Positions 31,982 to 41,547 of a stretch of 64,000 nt of DNA are shown one piece after another. Where the stretch lies: assembly GCA_012932865.1 (NCBI GenBank), contig SAXG01000015.1, positions 682,001 to 746,000 on the forward strand. The letters are read 5' to 3'. The stretch is from Amylostereum areolatum (Eukaryota; Basidiomycota; Agaricomycetes; Russulales; Stereaceae). Position numbers and translations under genes: made by a program. How positions within the stretch are numbered: the first letter of the stretch is position 1; every line of letters starts with the position of its first letter. The notes under the pieces are model-generated. The model was given only the letters and a program-made list of their open reading frames with translations. It was not told the DNA's origin and searched no databases.

Positions 31982-33624
31982 GACGGGGGAGGAAGTAAAC
32001 AGCAGCTTTCAGTGCGTCAAACGCAGTTTGGCAGTCCGTCGACCAGTCCCATGTGCAGTCCTTCTTTGTCAGGTCAAATAGAGGTCGTGCAACCTTGGAG
32101 AAGTCCTTGATGAAACGTCGGTAGAAGTTGCCAAAGCCGAGGAAGGATTGCACATCTTTGACCGTTCGTGGTATCGGCCAGTCCTGAATACCTGCTACCT
32201 TGACGGGGTCCATAGCGATCTTGTCGTGCGAGATGATGAGTCCGAGGTATTCGACAGAGTCTTGCTCAAAGACGCATTTCTCCGGTTTGAGGAAGAGGTC
32301 GTTGTCTTGCAAACGCTGCAGAACCTGCCAGCACTATGGCACGGTGTTCGTTCATGGTGCGAGTGAACACCAAGATGTCGTCCATGTAGATGATGACCTT
32401 GCCCGAGTCGATGAGATCCTTGAACAGTTCATTCATCATTGCCTGAAATGTCGCAGGGGAGTTCATAAGCCCGAAAAACATCACCGTAGGTTCGAAGAGA
32501 CCGCGATTCGTCTTGAACGCAGCCTTCCACTCGTCGCCTTCCTTGATGCGGACATTGTTGTAGCCCCAGCGGACATCCATCTTGGAGAAGATCTTTGCAC
32601 CTTTGAGACGGTCGACAATTACAGAGATCAGTGGCAAGGGGTATTCGTTCTTGACAGTGCCCTTGTTTAGTTCTCGATAGTCCTGTACGGGACGCAGCTT
32701 TCCATCCTTTTTCTTCACAAAGAAGAACGGACTCGCCTGAGGTGACTTCGATGGGCGGATATAGCCCTTCTTCAGGTGGTCGTCGAGGAAGGTGTCGAGT
32801 TCGATCTGCTCGGAAGGTGAGAGGGGGTAGATTTTGCACGGTTTGGGTTCAAAGCCGTCTTTCATGTCGATAGCATGGTCCCATGGTCGTCGGTCAGGAA
32901 GTCGCTCGGAGGTTTTTTTGTCGAATACAGGCGCGAAGTCGCGGTACGGCGGGGGGACTAAGTCTTCAAAGGTTTGCGGGCGTGCGTTCTCTTTTGAATG
33001 CTCTGCAAGCTCCTGTGCTTTTGTAAAGCCCGCGCGGATAGGTACTGCATCTGGATTAGGACCGTCGGTTTCAGGGAGGATTCCGGCGTGGCGTAGTCCA
33101 TTGATCTCCCAGTCTCGGAATACCATGGGCCGCTCGTCGTCGTCTTCAGTGAAGAGTTGTGCGGGTAGAGGGGAGCGATGGACCGTGCGGACGCGAACAC
33201 CTTTGACTCTGCGTGCAGGAATAACATAAGTGGGGACTGGGGTCCAGGACACATATGTCGGCTCTGGGAAGGGATCGTCCAAAACGAGAGGTGTCCTCGG
33301 GGTTTTACCTGCTTCAACCTTACGCTGTGATTGGACCGATGATGGTCTCCGTGGCTTGGTCGCGAGGTTTGTCACAGGAGGTTTGGACAGAGTGCATGAG
33401 GGGGGGCAGCGGAGCATGTCAACACGGTCTCGTTGCCAGTCTATGGTGGGATTGTGCTCATCGAGCCAGTCTGTTCCAAGGATCATTGTCATGATCGCCG
33501 ATGTCGGTGATGAAGAACTCAGCTTCTTCCTCATGGTACGCCTTTGAATCTTGCGAGTATATCCGGATCCGCTGGGTCGTTGTGTCGCGTACCCAGCCCA
33601 TGATGTTCTCGGTGCCGTCCACAT
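31968..33624 (-). CDS. retrotransposon reverse transcriptase
   Basis: Fingers/palm motifs KKDGKLRPVQDYRELN, FSKMDVRWGYNNVRI, FGLMNSPATFQ and the catalytic YMDDILVF, then the connection (FLKPEKCVFEQ, VQSFLGFGNFYRRFI). The first part reads in one frame to about 32330. The rest, from about 32312 down to 31968, is in the next frame because of one extra base near 32322-32332. The N-terminal ~100 residues of this frame carry the end of the protease (GTDWLDEHNPTIDW). Confidence 0.94.
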
Positions 33625-34627
33625 TACGCACGGGGAACGGGTTTTCTAGTTTTCTTGTGGTAAGCTTCTTGCGTTCAACGAAGCTTCGGTTCAGGATAAT
33701 TCCTTCTGCGCCGCTATCAAGCAGCGCGTCTGCGTCGATTTCTCTTTTGGTAACTCGTCCGATCAGCTTGACTTTGAGCGTGATCGATGGTGTTTGCCTG
33801 TTCTTGGTGACAGTAGACAGATACAAACACGGGGGATACGATTGCTCACAGGTATGCATGGATGATAATACAGCGAAACGATTCGACGATGATACCAAAA
33901 GTCCCTTGCCTCCACCAGACGACGCGACTGGGGGGCGTTTCAAAAATCCTGCGATTCCAGGATGTCCTTCAACAGCGCTACTGCCTGCTCCTTGCCTTCC
34001 GCGTCCAGATCCTTCAGCTGGCGAGTGATCGCCGCGATGGTTTTGGATGGGTCGGGAGCTGCTTTCGCAGTGGACGGAGCCGTGTTCGTCGGCAGGGGAG
34101 GGGCCTTGGACCCAGTCTCTACTGCGCCCACCCGTCGCACGCTCGAATCGCGGTTGGGGCAGTCGCGAGAGACGTGACCGGCTTGTCGACACATGAAGCA
34201 CTTGCCTTCGCGCATCATCTTTGCGCGCTCGTCGTCCGTCAGCTTTGCAGGGCGGGTCGAGGTGTTGGTGAAGGCGCCGACTCGGCGCGACGAGGAGTCG
34301 TTGGTCGAACCGTTCGAGGTGAGCGCGACAGCCCCCTTGGACTGCACTGCTCTTCCTCTCCGGGTTCTCTTCGAGCCACTGGTGGTTGATGCGGCGGGCG
34401 CGCTCCTTCCACTCCGCGAGCTTGGTGGGGAACGGGTACGACCGGGCCACCTGCTTGCCGAGGTCACGCTGAAGTCCCTTCTTGAAAAAGTGGATTAGCG
34501 CCTCGTCGTCGTACGCTGACATGGTTGCCAGCATCTCAAACTCGGTGATAAAGTCAGTGACGTCCCGGGTGGTCATTGCGAGCTCGTTGATCTTACGCTG
34601 AGCCTCTATCTTCGGATCGACGGGCAC
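33458..34627 (-). CDS. retrotransposon gag C-terminal part and aspartic protease
   Basis: The frame carries a gag helical region (INELAMTTRDVTDFITEFEM, LGKQVARSYPFPTKLAEWKE). After an out-of-frame middle it carries the protease (ADALLDSGAEGIILN, with the DSG active-site triplet). The zinc-knuckle segment (CFMCRQAGHVSRDC, CCHC) lies at 33940-34467 in another frame, reached through one extra base in the GGG at 34362-34364. A second +1 shift at 33484-33490 separates the protease from reverse transcriptase. Confidence 0.9.
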   Translation of the reverse strand: MPVDPKIEAQRKINELAMTTRDVTDFITEFEMLATMSAYDDEALIHFFKKGLQRDLGKQVARSYPFPTKLAEWKERARRINHQWLEENPERKSSAVQGGCRAHLERFDQRLLVAPSRRLHQHLDPPCKADGRRARKDDARRQVLHVSTSRSRLSRLPQPRFERATGGRSRDWVQGPSPADEHGSVHCESSSRPIQNHRGDHSPAEGSGRGRQGAGSSAVEGHPGIAGFLKRPPVASSGGGKGLLVSSSNRFAVLSSMHTCEQSYPPCLYLSTVTKNRQTPSITLKVKLIGRVTKREIDADALLDSGAEGIILNRSFVERKKLTTRKLENPFPVRNVDGTENIMGWVRDTTTQRIRIYSQDSKAYHEEEAEFFITDIGDHDNDPWNRLAR

Positions 34628-34667
34628 GAAGTCTTTGCCAAACCTCTCGAAGAGCTCTTTGTAGGAG

Positions 34668-36353
34668 CTATAGTGGAGTGTTAGGGGGCGTGGGGTCGAG
34701 GGTGTCGGCGTCTTCCTTCTCGTCTTCGTCGGCGAAGAGTTCCATGTGGCGATGCGTGGCCCAGGCTTTCGCCGTGTCGTCCTCCATCAGGCTGAGGAGG
34801 AGCATCATCTTGGCGTCATCTGTGGCATAAACATCTTTGTTAACGCGCAGGAACATGCGGAGCTCGAGGGAGAACCGGAGGGTGTCGCATCTATCGCCTT
34901 TGAATGGCTTTGGCTTGGGGCCGATCTCCCGCTTGGAGACGGCAGGTTTGGATTCGGCATCGGACATCTTGTCGAAGGGGAGGGGGACGGTGAGGGATTG
35001 GGCGAGTTCTTGATCAAGGCGGCGTAGGGTTTCTCGTCGGCGTTCTTCTGCTTCTTCAACTTCGTCCTCAACTTGTTTTGCGACAAGGAAGTCGGCGGGG
35101 GTGAGGAATTGCTGGTTATGATGCCACGACCAGTGATCTTGGACGGGACTGAACGAAGTGGGCTGCCACTCAACTACTGATCGTCCTGGGGTTCCGTTCT
35201 TGTTCCGTCTATAGGCGTACCACTTCCCAGTTGTGTCGTTGTGGTTGATCCCTTCTGGGACTTCGATTACAGTACGTCGACGGGGTGGGGGCGAGTTGGT
35301 CGGAGGGGGGTTCAGGAAGCGCTGTAGAACGTCTGCAGCGGTGGCAAAATCCGATTCTTCGACGTAGGGTTGTTCGTCACGGTCGTCGAAGTACCAGTCT
35401 CGACGTTGCCGGTTTGGTTCGTCATGCAGCCAACGTACGGATTCCTTAGTCTGCTGCGAGGTGAGGATATAGTATTCTTCGGGACAGTAGTCTCGAAAAA
35501 CGCCTGGGGGGAGGTTCGGAGTGGGGGGACGAGGGGCTGTGGAGGACGTGATGATGGTCTAGAAGAAGTCCGCCGCGATGGGGCGACGGCCGAGGAGTTT
35601 CTTGGTGAGGTAGCCGGCTTTTACTGCCTGGCGGATCTTATGTTCGTGGTGGCGGCGACGAAGGGTCTTACCCTTGATGGTGGGACGGAGGACTGGTGGC
35701 GGGGTGGATTCGGGGGTCCGACGGTTAAACTGGGAGACGGAGGTGAAACTGGTTTGGAGGATCGGGTTGGGGGCGTCTTGGATGAGGTATGTGTGGTAGG
35801 TGGGGGCGTGGAGGGTGAATTCAAGGCGTTCGAGATCTACGTTGATGCACGTAGTGATCCAGACGTATAGGGCGAGGACGACAGTACCGTGATCCTTGTG
35901 CCACCTCCACTCGAAGATGCGGAAGTTGAGGCCGTGCGCGGTCCAGGGATCTTTCTTGCAGAGGTTCTGTACGGGGACGAGGCAGTTGACAGTGACGGCG
36001 TCGGACCAAGGGTAGGGGAGTGGTGCGTCGTCGCGGGGGGTGATCGGCTTTCCGTTGAACGGGAGGAAAACCGGTGCGTTCGGGAGGTCCGTGGTGGGAG
36101 TTTTTAACGTCGTAGAGACGGCAGAGGTAGATGGAGAGAGGGGTGCGAGGTAGGCGTAGGGGTAGACTGCCCAGGTGTCAGAAACGCAGTTTATGAGACC
36201 GATGAACCGCCTAAGTCGCGACGATGGGAGGAGCGAGAAGAGAATAGATTCGAGAGTGCCGGGGTCTAGGGTAGTGCAACGTGCGCTACAGTACCGTATG
36301 ACGAGATGGACAGTCTGAGGAAAAGGGAAAAGGGATACTGTCCTTATATACAA
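34668..36353 (-). CDS. retrotransposon 5' ORF and gag N-terminus, separated by one in-frame amber codon
   Basis: From about 36353 (inside the 5' LTR) to 35562 the frame is open and ends TAG at 35559-35561. In the same frame it is open again from there to 34668. The upstream part includes FRIFEWRWHKDHGTVVLALY and a basic stretch (LRRRHHEHKIRQAVKAG). The downstream part has EEYYILTSQQTKESVRWLHD, a coiled-coil-like Glu/Arg segment and a gag-like DTLRFSLELRMFLRVNKD. Either a single nonsense mutation or programmed readthrough fits. The frame is lost at the CCCCC run near 34684-34688 by one extra base. Confidence 0.75.
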
Positions 36354-36595
36354 GTGGGAACGATGGTGTGATGCGATGCGATAGTGGTGCGAGTGGGGGG
36401 AACAATAAGAAAGGAGTCATGGGGAGGAGGACAGAGGTCCGGAGCAATGATGTCATAGATAAGGATACGGAATGCCGTTCGGAAGTCCGGGCAATGACGT
36501 CGTTGGAGCATGTGATGCGAAGGAAAGTCATGTGCCGTGATGCGTCGCGTGTACAAGGTCTGCAAACGAAGAAAGAAATGGAGCGATCCGTGACA
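36176..36595 (-). repeat. 5' LTR of the gypsy element
   Basis: 420 bp, identical to the 29496-29915 copy except for four C/T transitions. In element orientation it carries the TATA box and therefore the promoter. The target duplication TTTAT follows at 36596-36600. Confidence 0.95.
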
Positions 36596-36613
36596 TTTAT
36601 GTCTAGTGAGATT

Positions 36614-37157
36614 GGGGGTAGCTAGATAGTATACTATACTAAACAGTAAACAGACAGTAAATAGACAGTTTAGACAGTTAATGCATCACTACTGAGGTAA
36701 AGAAGTCAGCAGTGTAGAGTTTAGTACACATAAGCTCTGAGATAGTCTTAGCCTTTAGTAATGAGCATGCATCAGTACATATGTGGCAAGCATCTGAGAA
36801 CAACTTGCACTCAACAGACATCAAGGTAGCAGGAATTACTAAAAAATTCTGGGCCATGCACATGATGACCATAGCCTTCTAACAAGTGAGTTCTAGGACC
36901 TCTGGAAATATGGAGATGGGTGCTGAGAATGACAGCTGAGATGGCTGAAAGAATCACCAGAGTTGGGCATGAGTGTAATAGGTGTAGTAGAGGCTGATAG
37001 CTTGCACCTGGTAGCACCTATGGGCATGTCACACACTGCCACTTTGGATAGGGTTTACTGTCTAGTATACTCACTACTTACTGTCTACAGCTGATGGGGT
37101 AGCTAGATAGTAAAACTATACCATATAAACAGTTTATAGACAGTAAATAGACTATAA
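36614..37157. repeat. AT-rich repeats with GGGTAGCTAGATAGTA and ACAGTAAA units
   Basis: The segments 36614-36680 and 37096-37157 are partial direct repeats (GGGTAGCTAGATAGTA, then ACAGTTTA/ACAGTAAATAGAC units). The stretch 37050-37090 carries the units in inverted orientation (TTTACTGTCTA). This could be a small nested element or part of the hAT interior. No coding potential seen. Confidence 0.6.
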
Positions 37158-37499
37158 CGTTGGAGTCTTACTTTCTGGCCCAAGTACCCATTTCACTTGA
37201 GGTTAGCCTTGGATACACTTGGTAAGTAGATGTCAAGGTAGGGAAGGCCATGAGACAGGAGGCTCAAGTACCCAAGTATACAGTCCAGTGGTTTCAGATA
37301 CTGCAATGAATTGCTCAGGTCATTGTCCAGTCACTCCAAGCACTGAAAGCACACAGTTTAGGGGGCACAAAGCAAATCATAATTCATCCATTCATATAGT
37401 ACTGAGCACATGTACATGATATGGAATGGATACAGATGAAGCTAATCAGACACAAACACAGCAAGCACGGAAATAAACCAACATCAGGGTCAGAGCAGT

Positions 37500-38630
37500 G
37501 GAAGCACTGACACACGCAAGGGATCACGCGCAGGCGGAGGCATCTGAAGCAGTGCGGAGGTTAGTGCTAATGCGGGACGGGGGAAAGGGAGGGGATGTAC
37601 GCACCCTCATCACGGGGATTTGCGGGACGACGATCGAGGATGATGGCATCGTCGGCGTCGGCGGCGGTGGCGGCCTCCCAGATGGGTCTGCATGCGGCGG
37701 GGACGAGGCGGGGGGGAGGTCGCGGTAGTCGGGGTCGTGGAGGTCGCCATCGACATAGGTGTAGGCGTAGGCGTGTACGGAGTCGGGGGAGGCAGCGGCG
37801 GTGGAGGAGTGGGAGAGGTAGGTGGGGTCGAGGACGCGGGAGACGTCGGCGTGTTGGTCGCGGTGGCGAGGCCGTGGCCGTTGGCGGGTGGCGAGGGCGT
37901 GGCCGTTGGCGGGTGGCGAAGCCGTTGGCGCTGGGGGCGACACGCGTTGGCATTGGGGGCGACGCGCGCGTGGGCGTTGCGGGTGACGAGGGCGGCGGCG
38001 CTGAGGGCGGCAACGTTGAGGGCAACGGGCGTGGGCATTGGGGCGAGGCCGTCGGCGTTGGGGACGACGAAGCTGTGGGCGTTGGGGGTGACGAGCGCAT
38101 TGACGTTGGGGGTGGTGAGCGCGTTGGCGTTGGGGGGTGACGAGGGCTTTGCCGGGAGGGACGCGCGTCGCCGTGGGGGCGACAAGCGCGTTGGCGTTGG
38201 GGACGACGCGCGTCGCCGTTGGAGGCAACATGCGCGTTGGCGGTGAAGGCAACAGGTGTGGAGGGTGGCGAGCGTTTGCCGTAGGGGCGATGGGCGCGTT
38301 GGCATTGAGGGCGACGGGGTGTGGGTGTTGAGGGCGGCGGCGAAATCGTTTGGGAGCGACGAGGGCGTGGGCCTTGCGGGTGATGAGGGCGTGGGGGGTG
38401 ACAAAGCCGTCACCGGTGGGGGCGACGTGCGTCGTCGTGGGGGCAACGGGCGTGTTGGTGTTGAGGGCGATGGCGAGGTTGTTGAAGGCGACGGGCGTGG
38501 GCATTGAGTGCGGCGGCGAGGTCGTTGAGAGCGGCGGCGAGGTCGATGAAGACGGCGGTGACGACCAGGCCGGGTCCCCAACGACGACGGATGTCGTGGT
38601 TGAAGACAAAGAGTCGACGCGGCGTTGAGC
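37500..38630. repeat. GC-rich degenerate minisatellite inside the hAT element
   Basis: About 1.1 kb built from irregular units of roughly 24-33 bp around the theme GGCGTTGGGGGCGACGAGCG. Because stop codons need A/T, several overlapping frames stay open on both strands (up to 361 codons on the minus strand), giving low-complexity Arg/Pro/Asn/Ala or Gly/Val products. I regard none as a demonstrated gene. Confidence 0.75.
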
Positions 38631-38639
38631 GCCGATAAT

Positions 38640-38906
38640 ACTTACAAGTCACGTGACTTTTCCGTTCTCGAAATCCACTAAGTCGGAACTTTGCAAGTAT
38701 TGACAGATTCAACTAAGTAACATGCTAAATTTCCCAAGTATGAAAGTAAACTACTACATTTCCAAGGATCCTCCCAAGTTCCACTTATTTCACCAAGGTA
38801 GTCAGTCATTTTGTCCCAAGTCCAAGTGCACCTAAGGCTGCTCTCCAAGTCTAAGTGGCTGGCCCAAGTTCTAAGTGTGTCTCAAGTACTGGGAGTTTTC
38901 CTGATG
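38640..38906. repeat. AAGT-rich subterminal stretch
   Basis: More than a dozen AAGT or CCAAGT words in about 265 bp, with inverted ACTT forms at the start (AAGTCACGTGACTT is palindromic). Similar clusters occur at 29344-29450 and 37170-37280. The end (38879-38906) is an inverted copy of 29357-29384. hAT elements often carry short clustered subterminal motifs bound by transposase. Confidence 0.6.
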
Positions 38907-39661
38907 TCCACATCCCAAGATCACGGCACGAAGCCCTCCTCGCGTCATTGAGCACATCAACCCCATGCTCCACTCAAAGGAATCTGTGGGGGGACTCGGA
39001 GTGGCCACTGAAAAGCAACGAAGGTGAGTACTTAACAATCTCAGTAATAGCCTCCCGATTGCTCACCAACCGTCCTCCGTGCACCGCGCGTTGGACGCCT
39101 CTACCGCAACGCAGTGGCACCGTTCACCATCACCCGTTTTCCCCTTACATGCTCCACACACCCGACACATACCATCAGCCATTGGCACGTCTCTTCCTCA
39201 GGCTGTCTGTTGGGGTCAGAATGCACTTGTGTTTGTAGAGCCTGCAAAGGACAAAAATGGGTAAACATCGAGTCCTTTTTGTCGTACTCATGCACCTGTT
39301 GTAATTGTCACGGACTCATGATTCTCTAGACGACCTTTGTGTTCGTGCGGTTCCCCTACATTGACCACTCCCTCGTTCCGCCTTTCTCGATGACTCAACG
39401 ACTTGACACGATATCGGCGGCGACACTGCATTCTTGTGCGCGGGTCACAACTCTCATAATCATATTCTCTTGCTTGGGGGGACATTGGGTGGTGTGCAGA
39501 TGGTAGAGACATGTTTAGTACCGCTACATAGAAATACAACTGTTCGCTAGATCTCACGAAGTCAGCCTTTCAAGTGTCTCGCAATGTTTACCAAAGCCTC
39601 AGAGATCTTTGTACTAACGGCCGGAGAATGAAAATATGTATTGAATAAGGTCATTTAATCG
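38907..39661. other. interior of hAT element, no gene recognised
   Basis: About 750 bp of moderate complexity with only short frames on both strands. No transposase-like motif was found. Confidence 0.5.
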
Positions 39662-39895
39662 AGAGTATCCAATGCGACGGAAATGCAATCGTCGGTGCAC
39701 ATGTGTACCAACGAGCCGCATTCGGTCTTCAGCTGCGGAGCGGCGGGAGGGGTTACGGGGTCCCAGATTACGTGAGGGACGAAGAGTGCCAGTCGCTCTT
39801 CAAGCACTAGAGGTGTGGTTAGGTGGGGGGCCGGGGGGACCGGCGGTGCTCGAAGAAGTGGCGGGAAGGAGTCTGGCCGATGCTCAGTCCCATTC
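39662..39895 (-). repeat. internal inverted block, right copy
   Basis: Reverse complement of the 29058-29286 block at about 96 percent identity by eye. It lies 358 bp from the right terminus, against 283 bp on the left. Confidence 0.85.
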
Positions 39896-40253
39896 TCAGA
39901 AGGTGTGCCGCCGCTGTTTCCCACGACGTGCTGCCAATCCCAGCGGCCAGTATCAGCACCCCGTCACTGCCAATGGTGGTAGGCTCAGTATCTCAACTAA
40001 AGTCCCAATAAACATGCTCTTGGGGTACATGGTTAGCTCATTAATAAGGTTGGACATAGTACAGAAAGTTCATTAGGTCTAGTTGAGGTCTAGAGCAATA
40101 ACTTCAATTAGATACAAGTAAATAGGAAGATCTGACAAATACGATACAATATAGTACAGGTACGAGTAAATATTGGGATGGCCGCCTTCGTAATAATACG
40201 TATTCGATATAATATGGTCAGCCAGCATATTTACTCGTATTTGTTGAACACTA

Positions 40254-40261
40254 CTTATACC
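40254..40261. repeat. hAT target-site duplication, right copy
   Basis: CTTATACC, matching 28767-28774. It ends 8 bp before the stop codon of the 40270 gene. Confidence 0.85.
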
Positions 40262-40269
40262 GTATACGA

Positions 40270-40803
40270 CTACTTATTACAGAGCGGCGGGGGAGCCTGA
40301 GGGTGATAGATGTTGACTCCTCCTCCTCGGGGACTCAGAGGAGGCGCTTGTCTGATCAACGGTATCAGGTACTCGTCGGAGAGAGTAGCGTTGAGCGGGT
40401 CACCAGTCAAGTAGGCCGGGGCGGGTGGCGGAGAGACTGCAGGCGAACGGCCGATTCCAGCTGGCGGAGGGCGTGAGCGGGAGATGGCGACGACGACGAC
40501 GACGACGACGACGAAGAACGTACGGGGTGAGGGCTGGCTCACGATGGTGGGGTCGATTACTGTGCTGGAATCGGGGCTGAGAGTCGGGATAGCAACAGAG
40601 CGCTCCAATTTGCGCTTGAGAGATCTGTCTGTCCTGATAGCGGTGCGCTTGACGGCTGGGGTGTGATGGTCGGTGAACACGTGAAGGAGGAGCTCCTGGA
40701 GGTGAGGGGCAAGGGAAGCGGTATGGCGGCGGACACGTTCCTCGGGGGGTATTTTGGGGGAGCACTGTCGCACTCTTTTTTTGCGGGGGGGAGTGCGGAC
40801 CAT
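40270..40803 (-). CDS. hypothetical protein next to the transposon
   Basis: Not recognised. The ATG at 40803 (MVRTPPRKKRVRQC) was preferred because a TATAAA lies about 50 bp upstream on the minus strand (around 40852-40857); an upstream in-frame ATG at 41070 would place that box inside the gene. A GTACGT...CTGCAG intron (40437-40523, 87 nt) is in-frame; if retained it encodes a run of Val from the GTC repeat. The N-terminal part is basic. The C-terminal part (GDPLNATLSDEYLIPLIRQA) looks conserved. The protein has about 148 residues if spliced. The opposite strand also has a long open frame, so the call is tentative. Confidence 0.5.
   Translation of the reverse strand: MVRTPPRKKRVRQCSPKIPPEERVRRHTASLAPHLQELLLHVFTDHHTPAVKRTAIRTDRSLKRKLERSVAIPTLSPDSSTVIDPTIVSQPSPRTFFVVVVVVVVAISRSRPPPAGIGRSPAVSPPPAPAYLTGDPLNATLSDEYLIPLIRQAPPLSPRGGGVNIYHPQAPPPLCNK
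40487..40514. repeat. GAC/GTC trinucleotide microsatellite
   Basis: About nine GAC units, lying in the proposed intron of the minus-strand gene at 40270-40803. Confidence 0.9.
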
Positions 40804-41547
40804 GACGGGAAGAGGCAAGTGGAGGCGTTCGGAGGGGGCGGAGGAGGAGAGTTTATAAAGCATGGGAGCGGGCTGTCGCACGATGCATGGAGGGCGGATG
40901 TCATCGCTCAACGTGGACGGCGACGGAGGGTGTGCCCAAACGGGAGGGACGCGTGCACCGATCGACTGTGTCGATCGAGTCCAGCACAGGACAAGCCTCT
41001 GGATGTGCGCGCGCCGCATGGCACGGTGAACGGGGCAGGCAGGCGCGGGCGGGAGGGGAGCTACAACCAAAGCACTGGTCAGAGGCGGGGGCTGTCGTGG
41101 GAGGGGCGTCTACGGACTCGGACTCTGCATCGAGGAATGGGGAATGTCGGGTGTATGACAAGAGCTAGACGGAAGTCAGGGTCAAGTGGGCTCGAGGGAC
41201 GAGCGTCTTGGTCCGGAAGAGGAGGGCGGGGATGTCGTCAGGAACTATCAGGAAGGGCGGGACGCGGGTCGACGATGCGGCTGAGGTGTTTGTCGCTGAA
41301 GCTGAAGCTGTCGCGTCGAACTCGCGCCGCCTCACCCCACGTGATCGCGCTCGTCGTGGTTCACAGCGACAATGAACTGAACGTTCACATCGACCACTTC
41401 CTCGTCTCTCTCTCTGCTCACCTCATCTATCCTGACTTCACCCTCACTACTTCGGGGCTCAATCTCTAATTTCTCCCTGATCACACCTTGCCCTCCTCTC
41501 CTCTCCTTTCCTCGGTTCAAAAGCACTTTGCGTGGTGGACCTCATGA

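Larger units (their letters stand above)
29496..36595 (-). mobile_element. Ty3/gypsy chromovirus-type LTR retrotransposon, full length
   Basis: 7,100-bp element on the minus strand, inserted into the hAT transposon. Two 420-bp LTRs (29496-29915 and 36176-36595) start TG and end CA. They differ at only four sites, all transitions, with no indel. A polypurine tract (AAAGGGGGGGTAA on the minus strand, about 29916-29928) abuts the 3' LTR. Order: 5' LTR, 5' ORF, gag with zinc knuckle, protease, reverse transcriptase, RNase H, integrase, chromodomain, 3' LTR. No standard tRNA primer site was recognised next to the 5' LTR. The insertion is recent, but the polyprotein frame is broken by several +1 shifts. 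Confidence 0.97.
28775..40253. mobile_element. hAT-type DNA transposon, non-autonomous, with nested elements
   Basis: 11,479 bp bounded by perfect 15-bp terminal inverted repeats, TAGTGTTCAACAAAT (28775-28789) and its reverse complement (40239-40253). They are flanked by the 8-bp direct duplication CTTATACC. TAGTG fits the hAT terminal consensus (pyrimidine-A-purine-N-G). Removing the Ty3/gypsy insertion at 29496-36595 with one TTTAT copy leaves about 4.4 kb. Inside are an inverted pair of ~230-bp blocks (29058-29286 and 39662-39895), a 27-bp inverted pair (29357-29384 and 38879-38906), AAGT-rich stretches and a minisatellite. I see no hAT transposase (no BED finger or dimerisation domain), so mobilisation would need another copy. 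The superfamily call rests on the ends only. Confidence 0.82.

Noticed and set aside
36100..36175. Canonical tRNA primer-binding site next to the 5' LTR
   Set aside because: Sequence after the LTR (CCTGGGCAGTCTACC on the minus strand) did not match a tRNA 3' end that I can name. Self-priming is possible but not shown.
36614..37157. CRISPR-like array
   Set aside because: Repeats are AT-rich, irregular and inside a eukaryotic transposon. No spacer structure.
37524..38609. 361-codon minus-strand frame as a gene
   Set aside because: Built from minisatellite units. Other frames on both strands are also long, and there is no family resemblance.
40663..41469. 268-codon plus-strand open frame (Gly/Arg-rich)
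   Set aside because: Antisense to a better-supported minus-strand gene, low-complexity composition, no motifs. Likely kept open by high GC.
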